Assembly: GCA_001899085.1 (NCBI GenBank)
Contig: MKVB01000011.1
Coordinates: forward strand, 1 to 34,691
Length of the DNA stretch: 34,691 nucleotides
Direction: 5' to 3'
DNA from: Devosia sp. 66-14
GTDB taxonomy: Bacteria; Pseudomonadota; Alphaproteobacteria; Rhizobiales; Devosiaceae
Part shown: positions 22,110-30,595 of the stretch, in pieces
How the letters are laid out: each line of letters begins with the position of its first letter
How positions within the stretch are numbered: position 1 is the first letter of the stretch
Program-made: the position numbers and the translations under genes
The notes under the pieces: generated by a model
Told to the model about the DNA's origin: nothing
Databases searched by the model: none
The model's input: the letters and a program-made list of their open reading frames with translations, nothing else

Positions 22110-22637
22110 ATGGCGCAGTTCTCGACCAACCCGGAACGGTTCGACCCCTACAAGAACTTCAAGTTTCGCATCCGCAACGAAGACGGCAATTACCTCGCCG
22201 GCATCAGCAAGGTCAGCGCGCTGAAGCGCACCACCCAGGTGGTGAGCCACCGCGAAGGCGGCGATCCGTCTTCGTCACGCAAATCGCCGGGCCAGACCGA
22301 ATATGAGGCGATCACGCTCGAGCGCGGGGTGACGCACGATATCGAGTTCGAGCAGTGGGCCAACAAGGTGTGGAACTACGGCTCGGGGCTGGGCGGGGAA
22401 TCCTCGCTCAAGGATTTCCGGCGCAACCTGATCCTCGAGCTCTACAACGAGGCCGGGCAGATCGTGCTGGCCTACAAGCTCTACCGCTGCTGGCCCTCCG
22501 AGTATCAATCGCTGCCCGAGCTCGATGCGAGCGCCAACGCCGTCGCCATCCAGATGCTCAAGCTCGAGAACGAGGGCTGGGAACGCGATTACGACGTGGC
22601 CGAGCCGACCGAGCCGAGTTACGTCGAGCCGATCTGA
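22110..22637 (+). CDS. eCIS inner tube protein (gp19-like)
   Basis: A 175-aa member of the phage tail tube family (T4 gp19; Afp1/Afp5). Typical features: FDPYKNFKFRIRNEDG at the start, then the loop VSALKRTTQVVSHREGGD, TEYEAITLERGVTHDIEFEQ (the 'E..T.ERG.t.D..F..W' family pattern), WNYG, RRNLILELYNEAGQIVLAY and YKLYRCWPSEYQSLPELDAS. The tube stacks in hexamers inside the sheath and carries cargo in its lumen. The stop overlaps the start of the next gene (TGATG). A single tube gene is seen here. Confidence 0.95.
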   Translation: MAQFSTNPERFDPYKNFKFRIRNEDGNYLAGISKVSALKRTTQVVSHREGGDPSSSRKSPGQTEYEAITLERGVTHDIEFEQWANKVWNYGSGLGGESSLKDFRRNLILELYNEAGQIVLAYKLYRCWPSEYQSLPELDASANAVAIQMLKLENEGWERDYDVAEPTEPSYVEPI

Positions 22638-23335
22638 TGCGTGCGCTGGCCGCCGCGGACATTGTCGAGCTGGCCGAGGCGGGGCAGGGGCGCGGACCAT
22701 CGTTCCTGGCGCTCGGCATTCTCGGCCGGGCCGATCCCACGATCGATGCGGCGGCGCTGACGCTGGGGCAGCGCGATGCGATGCTGCTGGCGGTGCGGGC
22801 GCAACTGAGCGGCCCGCGCCTCGACTTCGTTTCCGAATGTCCGGCCTGTGGCACGGTGCTCGAAATGACGCTCAGGGCCGAACAGATCGGCCTCGGGGTT
22901 ACCGCCCAGACGGCGGCGCAGACGCGGCAGGTCCGCGCCGGCGATGCGGTGATCACCGTCGCGCCGCTGACGGCGGGAGCGCTTGCCGCGGCCGAACAGC
23001 TCGCCGATCCCGACAGCGCGCGGCGGCTGCTACTGAAAGCCGCGGCGCCCGAGGCGCCCGAGGACGATGAGGTGCTGGCGGCGGTGGAAGCGGCGGTCGA
23101 GGCAATGGATCCCGGCCTCGAAACCGGGCTCGACTGGTCGTGCCCGGCCTGCGCGGCGCGCTGGTCGGAGGCAGTGGACGTGGCGGCGCTTCTGGCCGGC
23201 GAAATCGCCGTGCGCTCGCGTGCCGTGCTCGCCGATGTGGCGGTGCTGGCGCGGGCCTTTCACTGGTCGGAGCGCGACATCCTGGCGCTGCCGGCCGAGC
23301 GGCGGCGCTTCTATCTCGAAGCGGTGCAGGCATGA
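22637..23335 (+). CDS. eCIS baseplate gp26-like protein with two CxxC pairs
   Basis: A 232-aa protein coupled to the tube gene at 22637. It has two cysteine pairs, Cys68/Cys71 (ECPACGTVLEM) and Cys169/Cys172 (WSCPACAARW), likely forming one zinc site between two strands, and a C-terminal helix-rich segment (VAVLARAFHWSERDILALP, ERRRFYLEAV) that follows the T4 gp26-type pattern 'LA..y.W...EIL.L...rR..YL'. T4 gp26-like proteins belong to the baseplate inner wedge/hub area. Residues 80-165 are Ala-rich and variable. I infer a baseplate component. Its stop overlaps the next gene's start by ATGA. Confidence 0.75.
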   Translation: MRALAAADIVELAEAGQGRGPSFLALGILGRADPTIDAAALTLGQRDAMLLAVRAQLSGPRLDFVSECPACGTVLEMTLRAEQIGLGVTAQTAAQTRQVRAGDAVITVAPLTAGALAAAEQLADPDSARRLLLKAAAPEAPEDDEVLAAVEAAVEAMDPGLETGLDWSCPACAARWSEAVDVAALLAGEIAVRSRAVLADVAVLARAFHWSERDILALPAERRRFYLEAVQA

Positions 23336-24126
23336 GCGGCGCGGTCTCCCGGCTCACCAACCGGCTTTTCGGGCTCGCGCCGGTGGCGCGGGTGCGGCTG
23401 CCGGCCCGGTTCGAGGTGTCGGGCGCCGCCTTGGCAGGCAGCCCTGAGCCGGCCGAGATCGCCGCCGAGGCGCCGGCCGCCATTCCGCCGCGCTCCGAGA
23501 CCAACCAGGTGGTCGAGCGCTGGACGCCGCCGGCCGCATCGCCGTCGCGTCCCGAAGCCGGCCAGCCGCAACGGACAGCGCCGAGGGATGAGCCGCGGAT
23601 GGCTGCCCCACCCCTGCCGGGGCCGGCGCAGCGACAGCCACCAGCGCCCGGCGCGCCGCCATCGGCCCCGCAGCCGGCAGCCGCCCGCGCCTCGCGCGAG
23701 GACGCCCCGCGGCGCGCTGCGGCGTCGCTGCCCGGGCCGCAGCCAGTTGCCGCGCTGGCGCCGCAACCGCTTCCTGCCGTTGCCGGCAAGGGTGCTGCGG
23801 TACCGCGTCCGACGCCAGCACCACCGCCCGACGTCGCAGGGCTGCCGGAGCCGCAGCGGCGACGCCCTGAGGCGCCGATCGCCGTACCCACCACACCCGC
23901 CACCCCGGCGCAGGAGCCGCCACGCGCCCGCCGGGCCGCCCCGGTGCAGCCGGCGCCGGCGGTGCCAGAGCCTGTCGCTGCGACGCCCGCGGCAGAGCCG
24001 CTTGAGATCGTCATCGGGCGCATCGATATACGGGCGCCTGCTCCCAGGGCTCCGGCGGCCCCCAGCGTTTCGGCCGGGCTTCAGCGCATCCCGAGCCTTG
24101 CCGCCTATCTCGCGACGAAGCGCTGA
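23332..24126 (+). CDS. Pro/Ala-rich eCIS-associated protein
   Basis: A 264-aa protein, ATGA-coupled to the gp26-like gene. Only its ends look folded: a basic N-terminus (SRLTNRLFGLAPVARVRLPA) and a short C-terminal motif (PLEIVIGRIDIRAPAPRAPA, then LQRIPSLAAYLATKR). The middle, about residues 50-230, is low-complexity Pro/Ala/Arg, intrinsically disordered. The 'IVIGRIDIRA' segment recurs in proteins next to DUF4255 genes in many eCIS loci. The role is unknown; a linker or scaffold that uses the two short ends for binding is plausible. Not a tape measure: it lacks long coiled-coil and membrane segments. Confidence 0.7.
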   Translation: MSGAVSRLTNRLFGLAPVARVRLPARFEVSGAALAGSPEPAEIAAEAPAAIPPRSETNQVVERWTPPAASPSRPEAGQPQRTAPRDEPRMAAPPLPGPAQRQPPAPGAPPSAPQPAAARASREDAPRRAAASLPGPQPVAALAPQPLPAVAGKGAAVPRPTPAPPPDVAGLPEPQRRRPEAPIAVPTTPATPAQEPPRARRAAPVQPAPAVPEPVAATPAAEPLEIVIGRIDIRAPAPRAPAAPSVSAGLQRIPSLAAYLATKR

Positions 24127-24134
24127 GGCGGCAG

Positions 24135-25367
24135 ATGGGAAACAAGCTGTCGGTTGCCGCCGTCACGGCCTCCATCCAGTTGATGATCCAGGAGGCAGCC
24201 GGCGGCGCGACCGTCAAGGTCGGCCGGCCGGGCAACGAGAACGACGCCGATGCCGGGCCGGTGGTGAATGTCTTCCTGTTCCAGGCGACGCCCAATGCCG
24301 CCCGGCGCAATGCGCATAACCCCACCCGCAGCAGCAATGGCCAGCAGGTCGCCAACTCCCTGGTGGCGTTCGACCTGCATTACCTCATCTCGTTCATCGG
24401 CCGGCCCGAGCTCTACCAGCCCGAACTGCTGCTGGGCGCGGTATCGCGGGCGCTCGAGCACCGCAGCGCCATTTCTCGGCGCACCATCGACAAGGTGAAG
24501 CAGGATCATGCCGGGCTCGTCGATGTCGATCTCGACCGGGAGCCCGAGCCGGTGCGCATTCATCCGGCCCACCTGAGCTTTGAGGAAATGTCCAAGCTCT
24601 GGTCGGTGCTGTTCCAGACGCCCTACATCCTGTCGCTGGTCTATACCTGCTCGCCGGTGCTGATCGAAACCAGCACGCCGTTGAGTTCGGGGCCGCCGGT
24701 GACCAGCGTCAAAACTGCGGTGTTCGTGCTCGGCGGTCCGGTGGTGCTGGGGGTCGAGGCGGCGTCGGGCGCCACCGCGCCGGTGCTGTGGGGCGGGACG
24801 CTCGTGGTGCGCGGCCATTCGCTTGATCGGCATGGCATGAGGCTGAGGATCGGCGGACGCGATGCCGCGCTCGGCACTGCGCGGGTCAGCGCCGATCGCA
24901 TCGAGCTCGAACTGGTCGCCGCGAACTTCGATGGCGAGGAGTTGCCCGCCGGCCCGCTGGTGCTCGAAACGGTGCTGCCGGCGCCGCCCGGTTCGCCCAG
25001 CCATCTCGAGCGGATCACCGACCGGGCGACGTTCCTGCTGAGGCCCGAGATCAAGCTGGCCGCCAGCGCCGCCGCCGGCAGCAAGCTGACGGTCGCCGTC
25101 ACCCCGAAACTGGCGCCCGGCCAAATGCCGCGGCTGGTGCTCAACGGGCAGAGTCCGGCGGCGGCGGGCAGTCTGCAGATCGACCCCGAGCCGATCAACG
25201 CCGGCGCGCCGACGGCCAGCCTGAAGTTCCCGCTCAAGGACGTGCCCAAGGGCAGCTATTACGCGCAATTGCTGGTGGAAGGCACGGCGAGCGCGCCCCA
25301 GGTCGAAACCGATCAGACGAGCCCGGCCTTCGGCCGGATCGTCGGCCCGCTGCTGGAGGTGAAATGA
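24135..25367 (+). CDS. eCIS tail-terminator/cap protein, DUF4255 (Pvc16/Afp16-like)
   Basis: A 410-aa protein. Residues 1-190 match the Pvc16 N-terminal domain: NVFLFQATPNAARRNAHNPT, SLVAFDLHYLISFIG, YQPELLLGAVSRALEHRSAI, MSKLWSVLFQTPYILSLVY. Pvc16/Afp16 caps the distal end of tube and sheath and sets length. Residues 195-410 form two Ig/IPT-like beta-sandwich units (VEAASGATAPVLWGGTLVV, LPKGSYYAQLLVEG-like final strand), which make this longer than the basic cap and may decorate the distal end. The stop overlaps the next gene by ATGA (25364-25367). Confidence 0.88.
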   Translation: MGNKLSVAAVTASIQLMIQEAAGGATVKVGRPGNENDADAGPVVNVFLFQATPNAARRNAHNPTRSSNGQQVANSLVAFDLHYLISFIGRPELYQPELLLGAVSRALEHRSAISRRTIDKVKQDHAGLVDVDLDREPEPVRIHPAHLSFEEMSKLWSVLFQTPYILSLVYTCSPVLIETSTPLSSGPPVTSVKTAVFVLGGPVVLGVEAASGATAPVLWGGTLVVRGHSLDRHGMRLRIGGRDAALGTARVSADRIELELVAANFDGEELPAGPLVLETVLPAPPGSPSHLERITDRATFLLRPEIKLAASAAAGSKLTVAVTPKLAPGQMPRLVLNGQSPAAAGSLQIDPEPINAGAPTASLKFPLKDVPKGSYYAQLLVEGTASAPQVETDQTSPAFGRIVGPLLEVK

Positions 25368-27259
25368 GCGCCGCCACCCTCAGCGACGTCCTCGCCCGGC
25401 TCAAGGCGCGCATCGCCGGGGCGGCGACGCCTGCCGCCGACCCGACGGCTTTGCCCGAGCGGCTGGCGCGACTGGCCGCCGCGGCCGGGCTCGGCCGTTT
25501 CGAATGCGAGGTGCTGCTGCTCGCCGCGCTGCCGGCGCTGGAGCCGGATGGGGCTGGCGTGCTGGCCACGGCACAGGGCGACGCGCGGCTTCGGCTGCCG
25601 ACCATCGCGTTTGCGCTCTCGAGCCTCGCCGGGGCGAACTGGCAGGCCTTCGCGCCCGAGGCGCCGCTGCGGCGGCTGGCGCTGATCAGCCTCACCGACG
25701 AGAGCATTGCCAGTCTCGCCGGCATCGCGCTGCCCGAGCGCGTGCTGCACCATCTGGTGGGGCTCGACGGCATCGACGCCGAGCTGTCGGCGGTGTCGAC
25801 GCGGCTTGAGCCGCGCTTCGAACTCGGCGGTTCGCATGGTGAGCTGATGCGCCGGTTCGGTGCGCAATTATCAGCCGAAAACAGAGGGCTGGCGCCGGTC
25901 TTTGAACTTGTGGGTGCGGACCGGAGCGCGGCGCTGGCTATTGCCGCGGCGGGCGCCAGGGTGGCCGGGCGGCACGCCTATCAGGTGGTCGCCGAAGCAT
26001 TGCCGGCCGCTGCCGGCGAGCGGGCACGGCTGGCCCAGTTGTGGTCGCGCGAGTGGGTGCTGGCCGGGGCGCTGCCGGTGCTCGACCTCTACGACCTGAC
26101 TGGCCCGGGCGAGGTGCGCAGCGCGCTGCGCTTTGCGGCGGCGATTGCCGGGCCGCTGGCGCTGGTCGCCGCTGAGCCGCTGGCGGTGCCGGGCCGCGAC
26201 AGCCTGCGGCTGGTCGTGCCGCGCCCAAGCATGGCCGACCAGCGAGCGCTGTGGGCGGCGGCGGGCGCCGAGGCGGCGGATGTCGACCGGCTGGTGGGGA
26301 CCTTCACCGCCTCGCCGGAGATCATCGCAGATGTCACGGCCAATATCGGCGCCGAGTTTGCGCCGGCGGACGGCGCCGCGCCGCTGGCCGATCGGCTGTG
26401 GGCCGAAACCCGCATCCGGCTGCGGCCCAGGCTCGACGAGCTGGCGCAACGGATCGACGTGCGCAGCCAGTGGAGCGACCTGATCCTGCCGCACCGGCAG
26501 TTCGACATGCTCAAGGCCATCGCCGCGCAGGTGCGCCAGCGTCGGCAGGTGCATCACGACTGGGGCTTTGGCGGCAGCAATGGCCGGGGTCTGGGGATCA
26601 CGGCGCTGTTCTCGGGCCCGAGCGGCACCGGCAAGACGCTCGCCGCCGAAGTGATCGGCGGGGCGCTCCAGCTCGATGTCTACCGGGTCGACCTGTCGGC
26701 GGCGGTCAGCAAGTGGATCGGCGAGACCGAGAAGAACCTCCGCCGGCTGTTCGACGCCGCCGAGGACAGTTGCGCCATCCTGCTGTTCGATGAGGCGGAC
26801 CAGCTGTTCGCCAAGCGCACCGAGGTCAAGGACAGCCACGATCGTTACGCCAATCTGGAGGTGAGCTACCTGCTGCAGCGGATGGAGAGCTATCGCGGGC
26901 TTGCCATCCTCACCACGAACCTCCGCTCCAATATCGACAATGCCTTCCTGCGCCGCATCCGCTTCCTCGTCGATTTCCCGCTGCCCGAGGCGGCGGAGCG
27001 GCAGCGGATCTGGCGGCTGGCTTTCCCCTCCGGCGCGCCGCTCGATGGCATCGAGGTGGAGCGGCTGGCCCAGCTGACGGTGGCCGGCGGCAGCATCAAG
27101 AACATCGCGCTGAACGCCGCCTTCATCGCCGCCGACGAAGGCTCGCCCATCCGCATGGGGCACCTGCAGCGGGCCGCGCGGGCCGAATACGACAAGCTCA
27201 GCAAGCCGTTGACCGAAGGCGAGCTCAGCGGCTGGATCAAGGAGGCGCCGCATGGTTGA
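25364..27259 (+). CDS. eCIS-associated AAA+ ATPase (Pvc15/Afp15-like)
   Basis: A 631-aa protein. Residues 1-360 form an Ala/Leu-rich N-terminal region with degenerate ATPase-like features ([20 protein letters not shown]; no intact P-loop). The active AAA+ module lies at about 375-620: Walker A GPSGTGKT at 418-425, Walker [10 protein letters not shown] at 471-479, the sensor-1 LAILTTNL, arginine-finger region [21 protein letters not shown] and sensor-2 helix [17 protein letters not shown]. Pvc15-type ATPases are required for effector loading or particle assembly in the cytoplasm. The ATG of the next gene lies eight bases inside this one. Confidence 0.94.
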   Translation: MSAATLSDVLARLKARIAGAATPAADPTALPERLARLAAAAGLGRFECEVLLLAALPALEPDGAGVLATAQGDARLRLPTIAFALSSLAGANWQAFAPEAPLRRLALISLTDESIASLAGIALPERVLHHLVGLDGIDAELSAVSTRLEPRFELGGSHGELMRRFGAQLSAENRGLAPVFELVGADRSAALAIAAAGARVAGRHAYQVVAEALPAAAGERARLAQLWSREWVLAGALPVLDLYDLTGPGEVRSALRFAAAIAGPLALVAAEPLAVPGRDSLRLVVPRPSMADQRALWAAAGAEAADVDRLVGTFTASPEIIADVTANIGAEFAPADGAAPLADRLWAETRIRLRPRLDELAQRIDVRSQWSDLILPHRQFDMLKAIAAQVRQRRQVHHDWGFGGSNGRGLGITALFSGPSGTGKTLAAEVIGGALQLDVYRVDLSAAVSKWIGETEKNLRRLFDAAEDSCAILLFDEADQLFAKRTEVKDSHDRYANLEVSYLLQRMESYRGLAILTTNLRSNIDNAFLRRIRFLVDFPLPEAAERQRIWRLAFPSGAPLDGIEVERLAQLTVAGGSIKNIALNAAFIAADEGSPIRMGHLQRAARAEYDKLSKPLTEGELSGWIKEAPHG

Positions 27260-27449
27260 GGCGCGCCGCATTCACATCCAGAGCGTCCGGCTCGAAGGCA
27301 TGTCGCCGGCCGAGCGGGTCGTGGCGCTCGCCGAGATCCGACGCGCGGTGGCGGCCGCCGTCACCGCGGCGCCGACGGCTTCGTCCGCGGCGCTCGGCAA
27401 ATCCATCACCGAGGCGCTGCAGCCGCTGGCCAAGGGAGGCGGCAAATGA
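27252..27449 (+). CDS. 65-aa small protein between ATPase and effector
   Basis: It starts inside the ATPase gene (ATG 27252, stop of ATPase 27257-27259) and its stop overlaps the effector start (ATGA, 27446-27449), so it is translated in the coupled series. It has a beta-strand (RRIHIQSVRLEGM), a charged helix (SPAERVVALAEIRRAVAAAV) and a basic, Gly/Lys-rich end (PLAKGGGK). Length and position, directly before a DUF4157 effector, suggest a chaperone- or adaptor-like partner for effector loading, but there is no recognised family. Confidence 0.7.
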   Translation: MVEARRIHIQSVRLEGMSPAERVVALAEIRRAVAAAVTAAPTASSAALGKSITEALQPLAKGGGK

Positions 27450-30400
27450 GCCATGCCCCGCTGCGCGCAAAGGTGCGGAGCCCGGAGCCGGCGCAGAGCG
27501 CACGCGCCGCGCCGCAGCCGGCAAGCCAGCTGGCCGACGAGACCGCGCCGCCGGTGCCGAAGTTCGGCGGCTCGCTCGCCGGGCTGCCGGCGACGCCGGG
27601 CGGGCTCGAGCCGGGTCTCAGGGGCGACATGGAGCGCGCCTTCGGCACCGATTTCTCCGCGGTGCGCGTGCATGGCGATGCCGCCGGGGCGCGCCAGGCC
27701 GGGCGATACGCGGCCAAGGCGGTGACGGTCGGCGACAATGTCTATTTCGGCGGCGGCCGGTATGCGCCGCAGAGCGGCGAGGGCCGGCGGCTCATCGCGC
27801 ACGAACTGGCCCATGTGGTGCAGCAACGGCGAGGCGGAGCCACGGCGCCGCGCATCGACGGCAGCGGCGGGCTCGAGCACGAGGCCGGGCGAGCCGCCGA
27901 CCAGGCAGCGGGCGGGGGCAGGGCGGTGGTCCGGCTCGGCTCGGCCACCGGGCCGGCCGCCGAGCCCGAGGAGGAGCCCTGGTACAAGCGCGCCATCAAC
28001 AAGGCCAAGGATGTGGGCTCGAGCGTCAAGGACAAGGCGACGAGCTTTGTCCAGGAGGTGGCCAAGAACCCCCAGGTGCTGGTCGAGCACGCCGAAAAGC
28101 TGCAGCCGGCGGTGCTGCTGGCCGCGGCGACGGACAAGCTGGCCGAAAAGGCAAAGGGCAAGCCGGTACTGGGCGGGCTGACGAAGAACATCGCCAACAT
28201 CGCCAAGGCCAACGCCGACCTGGTGACCAAGCCGGCGAAGGCGTTCGGCGACAAGCTGGTCAGCAAGGACAAGGATGGCTGGCACCTCCATCCGCTCGAC
28301 GCCACCAAGGCCTGGAAGGCCAGCGCGAGCAGCGGCCTCGAGGGCGTCAAGCACCAGACGTTCAACGCGATCAATGATTTCGAGGATATCGAGCCCGCCA
28401 AGGCGGTGATCGACGAGAAGGCGCACCCGACGCTGGCGGCGCTGGAGCAGGGGAGCCTCGCGGTCACCAACAACACGTCGAAATATTCGCGCCAGTTCGT
28501 CGGCGGCATGGCCAAGGCGCTTTTCGGCATGGTCGAGGGCATCGGCAAGATGGCGATCCATCCCTTCGACACGGTCAAGGGCCTGGGGCAGTTGCCGGGC
28601 TCCAGCCTCGTCAACCCGCTCAAGTTCATCGGCACCTACGCGCAGCTCGAGGAAGATCTCTACGACGCGACGTTCCCCGACCACGAAGAGGAGGCGCGGC
28701 AACGGGCCGCCTATGACGAGGAGGCCCGCAAGGCGGCCAGCGAGGGCCGCGAGCCACCGGGCAAGCCGCCGGAACGGATGTCGTATGGCGGGGCGCTGCG
28801 CAAGTTCGGCGGCGCCATGCTGCCGGATCAGAAGCGCGACAGCCAGCAGACGGTCGGGTTGGTCAAGGCGTTGGGCGAGAACTACATCGAGGCCTGGCAC
28901 CAGAAGCGCTATGCCGAGCTGCCGGGGCTGGCGCTGGTCGATATCGGCAGCTTCTTCATCGGAGGCGGTGCGGCGGGCGCGGCCGGCAAGGGCGGCAAGG
29001 TCGCCGAGGCGGCTTCGGCCGCGGGCAAGATGGGCGAGATCGCCAAGACCGGCGAAGTGGCGGGGTCGCTGGCCAAGGCCGAGGAACTGGCGAGCGCCGG
29101 CGGCAAGCTCGCGGACGTCTCGAAGGGCACGGGGGTAGCCAAGACGGCCGAGGTGGCCAAGGTCACCGAAGTGGTCGATGTGGGCAAGGTGGGCGAGGCT
29201 ACCGAAGCCGCCAAGGCCACCGAGACTGCCAGGGCCGGCGAAGTCGCCGACGCCACCAAGGCGGCCGAAGTGCACCCACCGGCGATAGAGACGCCGAAGC
29301 CGGCAGTAGAGGCGCCGAAGCCGGCAGCAGAGGCGCCGAAGCCGGTCGAGCCTGCACCCGAGGCGGTCAAGGCAGAGCCGCCAGGCAAGCCCAAAGTCGA
29401 TCCACTGGAGCATGCCGAACCCGTGCCCGAGGGGCTGAAGGGCGAGGCGGCCAACGATGTGAAAGTCGATCCGCTGGAGCATGTCGAGCCGCTGCCTGAG
29501 GGGTTGAAGGGCGAGGCGGCCAATAATGTGAAGCCGAAAAAGGACCCCAAGGTCAGTTCGCTCGATGAGGCGCGCCAGAAGCAGCTCGAGCAGCAAGCCG
29601 CGGCGGACGCCATGCCGCTTGAGCAGAAGGGGACGGGGACTTACGGCCCGGGTGATGGCCATGTGGGTCAACCCGTCGAGGTTCCGAACAATGCGCTCAA
29701 GGGTGAGCGCCCGCCGGAGATCTCGGCTGCGCTCGATCGGCCGGAGCGCGCCCCCATGACCAAGCCGGCGCCGGCGCGGCGGGCCGGCACCACACGCGGC
29801 ACCGGCAAATCGACGCCATCGCGGGGGGGCGGCGGCCGACCGCGGCCGAGACAGTTGCCGGAGCGGGTCACCCCGGAATTGCCGGTTCGCCCCAAAAACG
29901 CCGTCGGACCCAAGAACAGCCCGGCAAAGCCGACGGCTCCTGCGCGGGGCGGTGGCAAGGCGAAGGGCAGCCTCGATAAGCCTGCGACGCGCCCGAAGCC
30001 GGAAACGCCCGGGTCAGTTCAGGAGGCAGCGCTGCGCGAAGAGGCGCCCTTGCGTGAGCCCGTTCGGGATGAGGCGCCGTTCCTTGACGAACTGCATGAC
30101 GACGCGCCGCTTGCGGGCCCCGAGTCTAGCCTCACCAAGGAGCAACTGGCCGGAAAGCACATGCTGGAGGACATCGCCGAGCGCCAGCGAAACGCCCGGG
30201 AGGTCGCGAAGGTAGAGGCCAACGAGGCGGCAAAGACCCGGGAGACCGGCAAGGCAGGAGCCGGGATGCAGGCCAAGCCCAAGCATCATGTGTTTCCGCA
30301 AGAACACAAGGCTTGGTTCGAGCGGCGGGGCTTCAAGGGCGACTTCCACATCGACCACTTCACAGTATCCATGGATGAATGGGCGCACCAGGCAGTCCAC

Positions 30401-30595
30401 GCCGGTGGTGACTATAAATATGCCCGCAAATTCGTCGCGGCGAAAGAATTCGAATGGAACAACAAGGTGATCAAAACGCTGAAAGCTGCTGAGCGGGCAA
30501 AAGGAAGTCGGCTAACGAGGAACCAGATATTCGATATCGTCCTGCCTCTGATGAAGGAATACAAAATTCCACCCTGGTTTGTGCCGTTCAGATGA
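27446..30595 (+). CDS. DUF4157 eCIS effector with C-terminal nuclease-like toxin tip
   Basis: A 1049-aa protein. Residues 35-135 are the eCIS-core DUF4157 domain, which marks cargo: FGGSLAGLPATPGGLEPGLR, MERAFGTDFSAVRVHGDAAG, YFGGGRYAPQSGEG, and zinc-protease-like HELAHVVQQ (His119, Glu120, His123). DUF4157 proteins associate with the particle as effectors. The centre (about 165-900) is Ala/Lys/Glu-rich with a two-copy 23-residue repeat (PLEHxEPxPEGLKGEAAN). The C-terminal 106 residues (944-1049) carry HHVFPQEHKAWFERRG, HIDHFTVSMDEWAHQAVHAGG, resembling HNH/HHH-type polymorphic-toxin nucleases. The DNA of this tip is about 49% G+C (30421-30600) against about 65% in the middle of the gene, a sign of tip exchange. 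No immunity gene follows. Confidence 0.85.
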   Translation: MSHAPLRAKVRSPEPAQSARAAPQPASQLADETAPPVPKFGGSLAGLPATPGGLEPGLRGDMERAFGTDFSAVRVHGDAAGARQAGRYAAKAVTVGDNVYFGGGRYAPQSGEGRRLIAHELAHVVQQRRGGATAPRIDGSGGLEHEAGRAADQAAGGGRAVVRLGSATGPAAEPEEEPWYKRAINKAKDVGSSVKDKATSFVQEVAKNPQVLVEHAEKLQPAVLLAAATDKLAEKAKGKPVLGGLTKNIANIAKANADLVTKPAKAFGDKLVSKDKDGWHLHPLDATKAWKASASSGLEGVKHQTFNAINDFEDIEPAKAVIDEKAHPTLAALEQGSLAVTNNTSKYSRQFVGGMAKALFGMVEGIGKMAIHPFDTVKGLGQLPGSSLVNPLKFIGTYAQLEEDLYDATFPDHEEEARQRAAYDEEARKAASEGREPPGKPPERMSYGGALRKFGGAMLPDQKRDSQQTVGLVKALGENYIEAWHQKRYAELPGLALVDIGSFFIGGGAAGAAGKGGKVAEAASAAGKMGEIAKTGEVAGSLAKAEELASAGGKLADVSKGTGVAKTAEVAKVTEVVDVGKVGEATEAAKATETARAGEVADATKAAEVHPPAIETPKPAVEAPKPAAEAPKPVEPAPEAVKAEPPGKPKVDPLEHAEPVPEGLKGEAANDVKVDPLEHVEPLPEGLKGEAANNVKPKKDPKVSSLDEARQKQLEQQAAADAMPLEQKGTGTYGPGDGHVGQPVEVPNNALKGERPPEISAALDRPERAPMTKPAPARRAGTTRGTGKSTPSRGGGGRPRPRQLPERVTPELPVRPKNAVGPKNSPAKPTAPARGGGKAKGSLDKPATRPKPETPGSVQEAALREEAPLREPVRDEAPFLDELHDDAPLAGPESSLTKEQLAGKHMLEDIAERQRNAREVAKVEANEAAKTRETGKAGAGMQAKPKHHVFPQEHKAWFERRGFKGDFHIDHFTVSMDEWAHQAVHAGGDYKYARKFVAAKEFEWNNKVIKTLKAAERAKGSRLTRNQIFDIVLPLMKEYKIPPWFVPFR
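29396..29533 (+). repeat. Two-copy 69-bp direct repeat in effector linker
   Basis: Copies 29396-29464 and 29465-29533 are adjacent and mostly identical, in frame; they encode PLEHAEPVPEGLKGEAAN and PLEHVEPLPEGLKGEAAN. It lies in the disordered linker of the effector. Copy number may vary between strains. Confidence 0.85.

Noticed and set aside
20478-22250. 590-codon open frame opposite the sheath and tube genes
   Set aside because: The + strand encodes unmistakable sheath and tube proteins; the antisense product has no recognisable pattern.
23332-24126. Pro/Ala-rich protein considered as tape measure
   Set aside because: Too short for the expected tail and no coiled-coil or membrane segments; the tape measure is more likely beyond the right edge.
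27272-29671. 799-codon open frame on the - strand opposite the effector gene
   Set aside because: It mirrors the repeat-rich effector linker; low-complexity Leu/Arg/Gly sequence and no ribosome site support a shadow.
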